Below, piece by piece: positions 33,218 through 42,878 of a stretch of 61,097 nucleotides of DNA. The notes below the pieces were generated by a model. The model was not told where the DNA came from. It saw nothing but the letters and a program-made list of their open reading frames with translations, and searched no databases. The translations under genes were made by a program, and so were the position numbers. Within the stretch, counting starts at the first letter, position 1. The number at the start of each line of letters is the position of its first letter. The DNA comes from Gemmatimonadaceae bacterium (GTDB lineage Bacteria > Gemmatimonadota > Gemmatimonadetes > Gemmatimonadales > Gemmatimonadaceae), in assembly GCA_025929535.1 (NCBI GenBank), contig JAICLZ010000021.1:1-61097 (forward strand), written 5' to 3'.

Positions 33218-34662
33218 GCGGCCGCACCGATCGACTCGTTCGCCTCTCGGATGACTCCCGCATTCTCTCCGAGCAGGATTGCCAGGCCATCGCGAAGCGC
33301 GTGTTCGCTTTTGCGAGTGGTGGAGGCGAGACGAGCGTCAACCTGATGAGCTGGTGGAATGGCGAGTTGCGATGGGCGCGCAACCGCACGACGCTCGCGA
33401 GCGACCGTCGCGACATCCGCCTCGAGATCTGGCGCGACGTAGGCAAGGGCCGCGGCAACGTATCCACGAATCAGCTCGACGACGCATCGCTCGAGGCGGC
33501 GGTTCGCGCGGCCGAGCGAAGCGCGGTGCTGGCGCCGATCATCCGGCGCCCGACGCCGACGCAGCCGCCGCTGCCGAATCCGGAGCGCCCAAAGACGGCG
33601 ATCTGGAGTGATGCGACGTACGGCGTCACGCCCGAGGCGCGTGGCGAAGCGGCGCGTGCGCTGATCGGGCCGGCCGAGGCGAAGGGGATGCAATCGGCGG
33701 GCTACCTCGAGATGCGCGCCGGCTCGCATGCGAGGCTGAGCTCCACGCGCATGGGGACGACGCCCGCACCGTGGGACATTCCGTACACCGCATGGACGCA
33801 GGCGCAGTGCTCGATGACGGTGCGAGACAAGGAAGGCACGGGCTCCGGCTGGGCCGGGCTGTCGAGCTACGATTGGTCGCACATCGATGCTCCCGCACTG
33901 GCCGCGCGCGCGCTCGACAAGTGCGTGGCCTCGCAGCATCCGGTAACGCTCGAGCCGGGACGCTACACCGTGATTCTGGAACCGCAGGCGGTCTGCGAGC
34001 TGATCGCGATCGTTGCGACGTCGATGTACCGGGAGATACCGGAGCAGGGACAGGGGCCATGGGTGCTTTCCTACGATGATGTGCTCGGACTCTGGCGCTC
34101 GAAGCTGGGGCTCAAGGTGCTCGATGAGCGCATCACGATCACGCACGACCCAGCCGATCCACTGCTCGGAATCTTTCCCGAGCCCTGGATGGAGCCCGTG
34201 ACCTGGTTCGACAAGGGAGTGCTCACGAATCTGTCTTTCCTTCGCGACTACGCGTTGGAGAAGCTGAACGTGAATGCACCGCGCCGCGCGCTGACGGGCT
34301 ATCGAATGACCGGAGGTCAGACCTCGGTGGAGGAGATGATCGGCACGACGACACGCGGCCTGCTCGTGAGCCACTTCTCCGACATCCGCGCGCTCGACGG
34401 AAACAGCTTGCTGTCCACGGGGCTCACGCGCGACGGGCTCTGGCTCATCGAGCACGGAAAGATCTCGAAGGCGGTGAAGAATCTTCGATTCACCGAGTCG
34501 CCGCTGTTCGCGCTGAACAGCATCGAGCAGATGGGAGTTCCGGTTCCGGTCTTCAGGCCCGTGAAGAATCCGTACGAGCAGGAAGCGCCGCTCACTCCGG
34601 CGATCGTGCCGCCGATCAAGTCCCGCGATTTCAGCTTCACGTCGACGATCGATGCCATTTAG
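33214..34662 (+). CDS. TldE/PmbA-like protein, partner of the TldD-like protein
   Basis: The protein has 482 aa and belongs to the TldE (PmbA) half of the TldD/TldE family. TldE lacks the zinc site and completes the protease chamber; together TldD and TldE trim unfolded peptides and process microcin B17 and CcdA. Family-typical parts are ARNRTTLASDRRDIRLEI (N-terminal domain), TLEPGRYTVILEPQAVCELI (mid) and TRDGLWLIEHGKISKAVKNL (C-terminal). No signal peptide is apparent, whereas its partner has a Tat signal, so co-export through Tat as a hitchhiker is possible. The GTG at 33214 overlaps the TldD-like stop. Confidence 0.83.
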   Translation: MSGRTDRLVRLSDDSRILSEQDCQAIAKRVFAFASGGGETSVNLMSWWNGELRWARNRTTLASDRRDIRLEIWRDVGKGRGNVSTNQLDDASLEAAVRAAERSAVLAPIIRRPTPTQPPLPNPERPKTAIWSDATYGVTPEARGEAARALIGPAEAKGMQSAGYLEMRAGSHARLSSTRMGTTPAPWDIPYTAWTQAQCSMTVRDKEGTGSGWAGLSSYDWSHIDAPALAARALDKCVASQHPVTLEPGRYTVILEPQAVCELIAIVATSMYREIPEQGQGPWVLSYDDVLGLWRSKLGLKVLDERITITHDPADPLLGIFPEPWMEPVTWFDKGVLTNLSFLRDYALEKLNVNAPRRALTGYRMTGGQTSVEEMIGTTTRGLLVSHFSDIRALDGNSLLSTGLTRDGLWLIEHGKISKAVKNLRFTESPLFALNSIEQMGVPVPVFRPVKNPYEQEAPLTPAIVPPIKSRDFSFTSTIDAI

Positions 34663-34674
34663 GGGGAGAGTGGG

Positions 34675-36144
34675 ATGATTCAGCCGGAGGGGAACAGCCT
34701 CGTGCGACCGGGTTTCTCACGCCAGGCCGGTGCACGCGTGTGTCGCGCATGCGGCGCGATCGTGACTGCGATCGTCTCGTTCGCGATGCCCGCACACGCC
34801 CAGACGATGTTCCAATGGCCGGACACGTCGGCCCACGTGTCGCATTACGCGAACATGGAGGATTGTCTCGCCGCGGACGATCGGGTGAAGCGAAGTGTGG
34901 TGCGCAGGGAGGAGCTGACGGTGTGGCACGACACGATTCCCATCAACCCGCGAGCGGCCCTCGATCCGGAGCCTGCGGAGGTCGCCAAAACGGCGTCCCA
35001 GTGCGCGGCACGATTCGTCGAGCCGAACGTCGACATCCGCGACTTCGCGCCGGCGCTCACGCTCTTCCTGGCAGCCGGCCGCGATAGCGATGCGACGGCA
35101 CTCGTGGCGCGCCGCGTCGCAGCCCCCGCCAGGAATGCGCGCGATCGAGGCATCGTCGTGGACAGCGCCGTCGAGATCTATCTGAACGCGAGGCCGGCGA
35201 GGCTCGATGCGGCGGAGAACCTCCTGCTGCATCGCGCCAGGAGCAGCACGGATCGAGTCGAGCGGCTCAAGACCTACGCCACACTGCTCATCTCGACTCG
35301 GGCCGCCGGTGACACGGTGCGATCGAGGCGCGCCGCGCAGTGGATCGTGAGCATTGCGGACTCGCTCACCCTCGCCGATCGGCAGTCGGACGCGTTCGAG
35401 CGCCTCGCGGATGGAAATGGCGGCCAGCTGTACATCTACGATGCGCTCGACGAGCTGACGGGCTTCAGAACGCGCATGGACAGCCTGAAGAAGAGCACCA
35501 TGGCGTACGCGACGCTCGAGCGCGCGAACTGGTCCCGGGCCACCGGAGAACGCCCCGAGGCGCTGCAGATACCGATCGGCGTCAAGGCCGCACCGCTCAG
35601 TGCCGAGCACTGGTATCCGGCGAGCGCAGGCAGCAGTCCGCGTCCGACGCCGGGCCATCCTGCACTCATTCTGTTTCTCGAGCACACCTCGTGCATCGGG
35701 AGTGCGTCCACCTCCGATGCGCACCCAACGGCCGAGTGCGTGTCGCGCATGGCGGAGCTGCGCCGCATAGCGGAGCGCTTCCCCTCACTCGAGATCGACA
35801 TCGTGATGTCGACGCACGGCCAGTTCATGTACCTGTCACCGCCCTCGCCGGAGAACGAGGCGACGCTGATCAGGGACTGGGTCGATGCGCATCACGTGCC
35901 GGGAGCGGTGCTGGGCGTCACCACGACGCAGTTCTGGCGACTCCCGGCGCCCGACGACCGGCGCATCGACAAGGAGACGCCGAACCTCACCCGCTACAGC
36001 TTCGGCAAGAGCTGGAGGGTTGGAAGCGGGTCGATGTTCCTCGTGGACTCCGAAGGAATCATCGCCGATGCGTGGCGGCTGCGTGAAGAGGAGCTGGGCC
36101 AGTTCATCGAAGTTCTGCTGAACCGCGAGCACAGGGAAAAATGA
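34675..36144 (+). CDS. Exported protein of unknown function with thioredoxin-fold-like C-terminus
   Basis: The protein has 489 aa. The long N-terminus carries an export segment ending near AHAQT. The middle is helical and TPR-like, with AAENLLLHRARSSTDRVERL. The C-terminal third (about residues 315-485) has a strand-helix pattern like peroxiredoxin/TlpA proteins (HPALILFLEHTSCIG, SMFLVDSEGIIADAW), but no CxxC redox pair is visible, so it is probably not an oxidoreductase. I do not recognise a family. The ATG at 34675 follows GGGGGAG at good spacing, and the stop overlaps the M16 protease ATG (ATGA). Confidence 0.6.
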   Translation: MIQPEGNSLVRPGFSRQAGARVCRACGAIVTAIVSFAMPAHAQTMFQWPDTSAHVSHYANMEDCLAADDRVKRSVVRREELTVWHDTIPINPRAALDPEPAEVAKTASQCAARFVEPNVDIRDFAPALTLFLAAGRDSDATALVARRVAAPARNARDRGIVVDSAVEIYLNARPARLDAAENLLLHRARSSTDRVERLKTYATLLISTRAAGDTVRSRRAAQWIVSIADSLTLADRQSDAFERLADGNGGQLYIYDALDELTGFRTRMDSLKKSTMAYATLERANWSRATGERPEALQIPIGVKAAPLSAEHWYPASAGSSPRPTPGHPALILFLEHTSCIGSASTSDAHPTAECVSRMAELRRIAERFPSLEIDIVMSTHGQFMYLSPPSPENEATLIRDWVDAHHVPGAVLGVTTTQFWRLPAPDDRRIDKETPNLTRYSFGKSWRVGSGSMFLVDSEGIIADAWRLREEELGQFIEVLLNREHREK

Positions 36145-39056
36145 TGATGACGCCACGCACACGTACGTTCACGATCGCGGGCGCGCTGGTGCTCATGGTC
36201 TTTCTCGCCAGCCATTGGGCGGAGCGGGCGCTCGCCGCACCGCCCGCAACGGACGCGCGCGCCGTCGCCACGGCAGGCTCGCTGGCGGCAACCGACACGC
36301 TGCACGATCCGGCACTCACCGCCGGCACGCTGCCCAATGGCATGCGCTACTACCTTCGCCCCAACGCGATGCCGGCGCACCGCGTGGAGCTTCGCCTGGC
36401 CGTGAACGTGGGGAGTCTGCTCGAGGACGAGGATCAGCGCGGGTTCGCGCACTTTCTCGAGCACATGGCATTCAACGGCACGACGCACTTTCCACACGGC
36501 TCGCTCGTGGACTTCATCGAAACGAGTGGCATGCGCTTCGGTGCGGATCTGAACGCGTTCACGAGCCAGGATGAGACCGTGTACACGCTCACCCTGCCAA
36601 CGGACGATCGCCGGATCCTCGAGCACGGGCTCGATGTAGTCCAGGACTGGGCGAGCGGCGGGATCACCATCGACAGCGCGGAGGTGACGGCAGAACGCGG
36701 GGTCGTGATGGGAGAATGGCGCATGCGTCTCCCCGACACGGCGAGCCAGCGCGCCCAGGCGCACGTCGACTCCGTGTTCTTCGGCGACTCGCGCTATCTC
36801 ACGCGCAAGCCGATCGGCGACACGGCACTCATCGAGAGCGCCACCGCAGCGCCGATCCGGCGCTTCTACGAGCAGTGGTACCGTCCGGAGAACATGACGA
36901 TCGTGGTCGTCGGCGACTTCGACCGGGCCGCGATGCTGCGCGAGATCCGAAGACGCTTCGGGAGGATCGCGGCCTCGACGAAAGCTGCCGCGCGCCCGAG
37001 AGTGACGCTGCCGGCGAGCTCCACTCCGGTGGTCGATGTGTATCTCGGCAACGTCGTCCCATCCGTCGAAGTGCTGTGGCCCGTGCCGCCCATGCCGGCG
37101 GACGCCCGCGACGCGGTCGCGCAGAGTCTCGTCCAGCAGCTGGTCACGCGCTCGGTGGAACAGCACATCTTGCGCATCCGCGAGCGGCCCTCGCGTCCAT
37201 TCATCACCGCCGATCTGGAAACGGGGCGGCTCGTGCGCCCGCTCGACCTCATGGGCGTGCGAGTCATCGCGTGGCCCGACAGTCTCGAGCGCTCGCTCGG
37301 CACGGTACTCACGGAGTTCGAGCGCGTGGCGCAGCACGGAATTCCGGAGCCCGAACTGGCGCACGAAAAGGCGGTGCTCCTGAGCCATCTCGAGCACGCG
37401 GCGGCGGGAGAGGCCGCACACGCGTCGCAGGCGTATGCCGACGCCTACGTCGAGCACGAGCTCACCGGGGGCGGGCCGCTGCTCAGCGCGCAACAGGAGC
37501 TCGCGCTGGCGCGCGGAATTCTCCCGTCGATCACCCCGGAGGTGCTCGCGCGCGCCGCTCGCTTTTCGCGGAATCCGGCAGGGATGCGCGTGCTCATCGA
37601 TCTGCCCGAGTTCGCGCACGTGCGCCCGCCGACGCGACAGAGCGTGACCGCGATCATCGACTCGGTGAATCGCACACCGCTTCCGCCCGACAGCGCGCGC
37701 GAGCCCGGCTCCGCGACTCTGCTCGCGACGCATCCGACGCCCGGGCGAATCGTCGCCGAGAAGGTGGATCACGCGGCGGGGATCACGGAATGGACGCTGT
37801 CCAATGGCGCGCACGTCATCGTGAAGCCGACCCAGAACGATCCTGATGAGCTCCTGATGCGTGCGTGGAGTCCCGGCGGCTTCTCGATGATGCCGGACTC
37901 CCTGTTCGATACGCCGGGCCGCATGGTCGCCCGCGTCATGACGGAAGCGGGCGGACTCGGCGCCGCCAGCCACGACGCGCTCGCGCGACAGCTCGCGACC
38001 ACGGGCATCCGCGACATGAAGGTCGACATCGGCTACGCCGACGAATCGATCGATCTGGCAGGGTCGCCGAAAGATCTCGAAACGCTCTTCCAGCTGATGC
38101 ACCTGCAGTTCATGGCGCCGATGCTCGATACGGCCGCGCTCGCGGGATGGCAGAGCCTCGCGAAGTACGAGGGCTCGCAGTTCTCGCTCGACGACCAGCT
38201 CAACATCACGCTCGCCAAGGGGAATCCGCGCATGCTGCCGGTGTCGACGGGCATCGCGGAGCTGGCCACCACGAAGCAGCTGGTCGATGCGTACCACGAT
38301 CGCTTCGGTAATGCGGGCGATTTCACCTTCACCCTCGTCGGCGCGACGACGCCAGCGGAGCTGCGGCCGCTCGTCGCGCGCTATCTCGCGAGCCTTCCCA
38401 GCTCCGGGAAGCACGAGCACCCGGTTCCATCCGAAGACCACACCTTCCTGCATCGTGCCAATCAGACTTTCAACACGCTGCAGCTGCCGAAGGCGCAGAC
38501 GCTGCTGGTGTTCGATGGCCCGTTCCCGGACACGCCTTCAGTGTATCTGCGAGAGCGCGAAAAGCTGGGCGCGCTCGCGGGGATCGTGAACGATCGGCTG
38601 CGCGTGCGGCTGCGCGAGCAGCTGAGCGGAACCTATAGCCCGTTCGTCGGAAGCGAGACGTACGCAATCCCGGACGAGCGCTACCGGGTCGTGCTCGCCT
38701 TCGACGCTGCGCCGGAGCGCATGCACTCACTCAATCGCGAGATGCTCAATGTGCTCGACTCACTGCGGGTGCGCGGGGTGACGCCGGCGGAGGCGGCGCG
38801 CGCGGCGATCGTGCAGCGCCGGCAGCTCGAAACGAGGCTGCAGGACGACGACTACTGGATGAGCGCGATCAGCGGTTACACCAGGCTCGGTATCCCCCTG
38901 GACAGAATTCCCATGCCCTATCCCGAGCGCGAGTTGACGCCCGCCGAGCTGAAGGAGGCCGCGAACCGGTACCTCCCCGGCGACGTGTACATCCATCTGA
39001 CCGCCATGCCCGAGGACAGCACCAGCTACGCGAAGCGCGACAGCACGGAGCGGTGA
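36141..39056 (+). CDS. M16 family (pitrilysin/PqqL-like) zinc metalloprotease
   Basis: The protein has 971 aa. A signal-anchor/signal peptide (about residues 8-32) is followed by two M16 halves. The inverted zinc motif HxxEH is intact in the first half (His104-Glu107-His108, HFLEHMAFNG) with the third ligand in EVTAERGVVMGEW (Glu185). The second half (from about residue 530) lacks it, as normal for M16. These clamshell proteases degrade peptides of tens of residues in the periplasm, consistent with processing peptides imported by the upstream SusCD pair. The ATG at 36141 overlaps the preceding stop. It is the last gene of the 23.8-39.1 kb block. Confidence 0.9.
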   Translation: MMMTPRTRTFTIAGALVLMVFLASHWAERALAAPPATDARAVATAGSLAATDTLHDPALTAGTLPNGMRYYLRPNAMPAHRVELRLAVNVGSLLEDEDQRGFAHFLEHMAFNGTTHFPHGSLVDFIETSGMRFGADLNAFTSQDETVYTLTLPTDDRRILEHGLDVVQDWASGGITIDSAEVTAERGVVMGEWRMRLPDTASQRAQAHVDSVFFGDSRYLTRKPIGDTALIESATAAPIRRFYEQWYRPENMTIVVVGDFDRAAMLREIRRRFGRIAASTKAAARPRVTLPASSTPVVDVYLGNVVPSVEVLWPVPPMPADARDAVAQSLVQQLVTRSVEQHILRIRERPSRPFITADLETGRLVRPLDLMGVRVIAWPDSLERSLGTVLTEFERVAQHGIPEPELAHEKAVLLSHLEHAAAGEAAHASQAYADAYVEHELTGGGPLLSAQQELALARGILPSITPEVLARAARFSRNPAGMRVLIDLPEFAHVRPPTRQSVTAIIDSVNRTPLPPDSAREPGSATLLATHPTPGRIVAEKVDHAAGITEWTLSNGAHVIVKPTQNDPDELLMRAWSPGGFSMMPDSLFDTPGRMVARVMTEAGGLGAASHDALARQLATTGIRDMKVDIGYADESIDLAGSPKDLETLFQLMHLQFMAPMLDTAALAGWQSLAKYEGSQFSLDDQLNITLAKGNPRMLPVSTGIAELATTKQLVDAYHDRFGNAGDFTFTLVGATTPAELRPLVARYLASLPSSGKHEHPVPSEDHTFLHRANQTFNTLQLPKAQTLLVFDGPFPDTPSVYLREREKLGALAGIVNDRLRVRLREQLSGTYSPFVGSETYAIPDERYRVVLAFDAAPERMHSLNREMLNVLDSLRVRGVTPAEAARAAIVQRRQLETRLQDDDYWMSAISGYTRLGIPLDRIPMPYPERELTPAELKEAANRYLPGDVYIHLTAMPEDSTSYAKRDSTER

Positions 39057-39154
39057 GCGGATGGGAGAAGGCATCCGTGTAGCGTAGGGGTAGCCCGCGT
39101 GCCGGATGTCCTCACTATTGTGTCACCCGCAAGTCACGTCATTCATGTGCCCAG

Positions 39155-39568
39155 GTGCTCGTGCGCCCTCTATCCGTCCTGACCATCTCCGCGCTCGTTC
39201 TGGTGTGCGCCTCCGGTGTCACCACCGGCATCGCCGCACAATCCGACTCGACGACACCGGCCAAGGCTTCCAGGCACGAAAATCAGGATCCGAACCGTCT
39301 CACGTCCGAGGAGATCGCAGCGTCGAAGCGACCGACCGTCTACGATGCGGTCGACCGGCTCCGCCCGGCCTGGCTGCGCAAGGACATGCTCACCGGCGAG
39401 GATGTCGTGATCTACATCGATGAACAAAATGTGGGTGGCGGCGACAAGCTGCGCGACATTCCCTCGGTGGATGTCGCCGAGCTGCAGTATCTTCCACATG
39501 CCGACGCCGTGCGACGGTGGGGATCCGACATCAAGGGAAGCGTCATCATCGTCTCTCGCCGGCGCTGA
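39155..39568 (+). CDS. Small exported TonB-receptor plug-like protein
   Basis: The protein has 137 aa. A signal peptide (cleaved near IAAQS) is followed by a single domain resembling the plug of TonB-dependent receptors without a barrel: TVYDAVDRLRPAWLRKDM, EDVVIYIDEQNVGG, then VAELQYLPHADAVRRWG and a final GSVIIVSRRR, which matches the plug ending GVIxIxTKR. The GTG at 39155 is the first start before the signal segment (GTG at 39161 is also possible). It may bind periplasmic TonB or a barrel partner. It lies 17 bases before the MoxR gene and may share its transcript. Confidence 0.62.
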   Translation: MLVRPLSVLTISALVLVCASGVTTGIAAQSDSTTPAKASRHENQDPNRLTSEEIAASKRPTVYDAVDRLRPAWLRKDMLTGEDVVIYIDEQNVGGGDKLRDIPSVDVAELQYLPHADAVRRWGSDIKGSVIIVSRRR

Positions 39569-39585
39569 AGCGCCAGGAGGCTCGC

Positions 39586-40632
<1,047 letters not shown>

Positions 40633-40665
40633 CCGCGCGGCGCGGCGAAGCGGGATGAGCGGCGC

Positions 40666-41547
40666 GTGAGTCTCGCGAGATATGCCAGAGTGCTGGATTC
40701 CGTTCGCGGCATCGCGTGGCCGTCGCTGCGGCGCGTGAGCAGCGCGCTACCGGGTCCGCACATCTCCCGTGTGCGCGGAACGACGGCGGAGTTCGTGGAG
40801 TACCGTCCGTATCGCCAGGGTGATGACCCGAAGAAGATCGACTGGAAGCTTCTCGGGCGGACCGATCGCGTGTACATCCGCGTGTCGCAGGAACGCACGA
40901 TACTTCCCACGATGTTCGTGCTGGACGCGAGCGCATCGATGGCCTTCCCATCGGAGACGCACGCAAAATGGGAGCTCGCGCGCCAGCTCGCCGTGGGCCT
41001 CGCCGCCGTCGCGCGACATCGCGGTGATCCCGTCGGGCTCGCGCTCGCGGATGTGCGCGGCACGCAGATCATCGCTCCGCGCACGCGAAAGACGGTGCTC
41101 GATGAGATGATGCAACACCTCGAGCGGGCGCCGTCGGGTGAGGCGGCGCTCACGCCTGCGGCGTCGAGCGCCATGCGACAGGGCGCACGCGTCGTGATCG
41201 TCACCGACTTCCTGGGTGATGCCGGCGCGCTGCTCGCAGCAGGCAAGGCGTACACGGCGACGGGCGCGGAGCTCTACGCGATTCACGTCGTGGATCGCGG
41301 CGAGCTCGATCCCGATCCCGGGAAGATGCTGCTGTGGGATCCGGAGCACCCCGAGGTGCGCCGGCCGATGTCGCCACCAGCGCGCGCGGCGTACGTGCAC
41401 CGCTTCACCGAATGGCGTGCGGAGCTGGCGCGCGAGTGGCATGCGATCGGCGCAGTGTACGCCATGGCGGTGCCGGGCGAGGAGCCGTGGCGACAAGTCA
41501 TCCGGCGGATCACGACGCCGCAGGGATCGACGAGGCGAACCGGATGA
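40666..41547 (+). CDS. DUF58 protein with von Willebrand-A-like fold
   Basis: The protein has 293 aa. DUF58 signature GTTAEFVEYRPYRQGDDPKKIDWKLLGRTDR (residues 38-68) leads into a vWA-like domain with a MIDAS-type DxSxS (LDASASM, about 86-92), expected to bind a divalent cation and protein partners. DUF58 proteins are the usual clients or adaptors of MoxR ATPases. The GTG at 40666 is chosen for its position 33 bases after the MoxR stop. The stop overlaps the next ATG (ATGA). Confidence 0.88.
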   Translation: MSLARYARVLDSVRGIAWPSLRRVSSALPGPHISRVRGTTAEFVEYRPYRQGDDPKKIDWKLLGRTDRVYIRVSQERTILPTMFVLDASASMAFPSETHAKWELARQLAVGLAAVARHRGDPVGLALADVRGTQIIAPRTRKTVLDEMMQHLERAPSGEAALTPAASSAMRQGARVVIVTDFLGDAGALLAAGKAYTATGAELYAIHVVDRGELDPDPGKMLLWDPEHPEVRRPMSPPARAAYVHRFTEWRAELAREWHAIGAVYAMAVPGEEPWRQVIRRITTPQGSTRRTG

Positions 41548-42878
41548 CGTTTCTCACACCCATCTTCTTCTACGCAGCACTCGGCGTAGCGGCCGGCGCG
41601 GTCGCGCTCCACTTCATCGTCACGCGACAGCCCACGTCCAGCCCGCTGCCCACGGTGCGGTTCGTACCCATCAGCGCCGTGCGCGTCACCACGGTGGCTC
41701 CGGTGCCCGAAGATCTCCTGCTGCTACTGGTGCGCGTGCTCGCCGTGCTGCTCCTAGGCGCGGCGCTCGCGCGTCCGGTGCTCGTTCCGGAGCGCGCACC
41801 CATCGTCCGCATTGTAGTCGCGGACGTCTCTCGCGCCGTAGCCAACATCGAGAGCGTGCGCGACAGCGTACGCACGCTGCTCGGCGCCCGCGACGTGCTC
41901 GTGGTGTTCGATTCGTCCGCGCGACTCGTTCGCGGCGGCGCTGCCGACAGTGCAGCGCGCCTCGAGCGCTCCGCGCGTGCCGGCAGGTTGTCTCCGGCGC
42001 TCATCGCAGCGATGCGTGCCGCATCGGCGGCTCGCGAGACAGCGGACTCGATCGAGATCGACGTCATCTCACCGCTACGCGCGAGCGAGCTCGATGGCGC
42101 GACGCAGGCAGCTCGTGCGCTCTGGCCCGGCCGCATCCGATTGGTTCGTGTCTCCGCGAGCGGGGACTCGCTTGCAATTCCTCGCGGGATCGAAGTCCGC
42201 GCTGAACCGAGCGACCCTATAGTGGCTGCTACTGCCGGAATGCTGTCGGCCAATGCGAGCGTACGCGTGCTGCGCGGTGAGCCCACGGCCGCAGACAGCG
42301 CATGGGCATCGGGCGGTCGCCACACACTCGTGCGATGGCCGGCGAGCGGCGCACCGGCGGGGTGGGTGGCAAGAACGCCACCCGATACGACAGGCGCCGT
42401 GATAGCTGGAGAGATGGCGGTCGTCGCACCCTTCGAGCGGAACTGGCGGCTCGATAGCGCTGCGCGAATCACGCGCGTGGCAGCGCGCTGGGTGGACGGT
42501 GCACCGGCGGCGGTCGAGCGCGCGACCGGCGGCGGATGCGTACGCGATGTAGCCATCGGCGTGTCGCCTCGCGGCGATCTCGTGCTGCGGCGTTCCTTTG
42601 GCCGATTCGTGCAGGCGCTGACCGCGCCGTGCGTGTCGGTGGCTGGCTCGCTCGCCGCAGACAGCGGTGCCGTTGCCTCGCTCGCGGGCACGGGACCGCT
42701 CGCAGCGCACGATGCGATTGCGGCGGCAAGTACCGTGGATACGCCGCTCGTGCCCTGGCTGCTCGCGGCGGCTCTTGCGCTTGCGCTGCTGGAGCTTTTC
42801 GTCCGGCGTGGATCCGCACCCATGTGGTCGCTGCCGCACGAGGACGAAGTCGACGCTCGTGCCAAGGACGTTGCGTGA
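41544..42878 (+). CDS. BatA-like membrane protein (aerotolerance-regulator N-terminal domain)
   Basis: The protein has 444 aa. The N-terminal BatA region (FLTPIFFYAALGVAAGAVALHF and a second segment near residues 54-78) has two membrane helices flanking a short loop with LPTVRFVP. A degenerate vWA-like domain (VVADVSRAVANIESVRDSVR, with no full MIDAS) follows, then a further membrane helix near residues 405-425 and a charged tail. In Bacteroides and others, BatA-type proteins accompany MoxR/DUF58 and affect aerotolerance and envelope stress. ATGA and GTGA overlaps at both ends tie it to the operon. Confidence 0.82.
   Translation: MTFLTPIFFYAALGVAAGAVALHFIVTRQPTSSPLPTVRFVPISAVRVTTVAPVPEDLLLLLVRVLAVLLLGAALARPVLVPERAPIVRIVVADVSRAVANIESVRDSVRTLLGARDVLVVFDSSARLVRGGAADSAARLERSARAGRLSPALIAAMRAASAARETADSIEIDVISPLRASELDGATQAARALWPGRIRLVRVSASGDSLAIPRGIEVRAEPSDPIVAATAGMLSANASVRVLRGEPTAADSAWASGGRHTLVRWPASGAPAGWVARTPPDTTGAVIAGEMAVVAPFERNWRLDSAARITRVAARWVDGAPAAVERATGGGCVRDVAIGVSPRGDLVLRRSFGRFVQALTAPCVSVAGSLAADSGAVASLAGTGPLAAHDAIAAASTVDTPLVPWLLAAALALALLELFVRRGSAPMWSLPHEDEVDARAKDVA

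Noticed and set aside
34675..36144. Thiol-disulfide oxidoreductase call for the thioredoxin-fold-like protein
   Set aside because: No CxxC or resolving cysteine pair is visible, so I describe only the fold resemblance.
35994..38453. Long open frame antisense to the M16 protease gene
   Set aside because: It mirrors the M16 coding frame, has Arg/His-rich composition, no recognisable motif, and would conflict with the tight operon on the plus strand.
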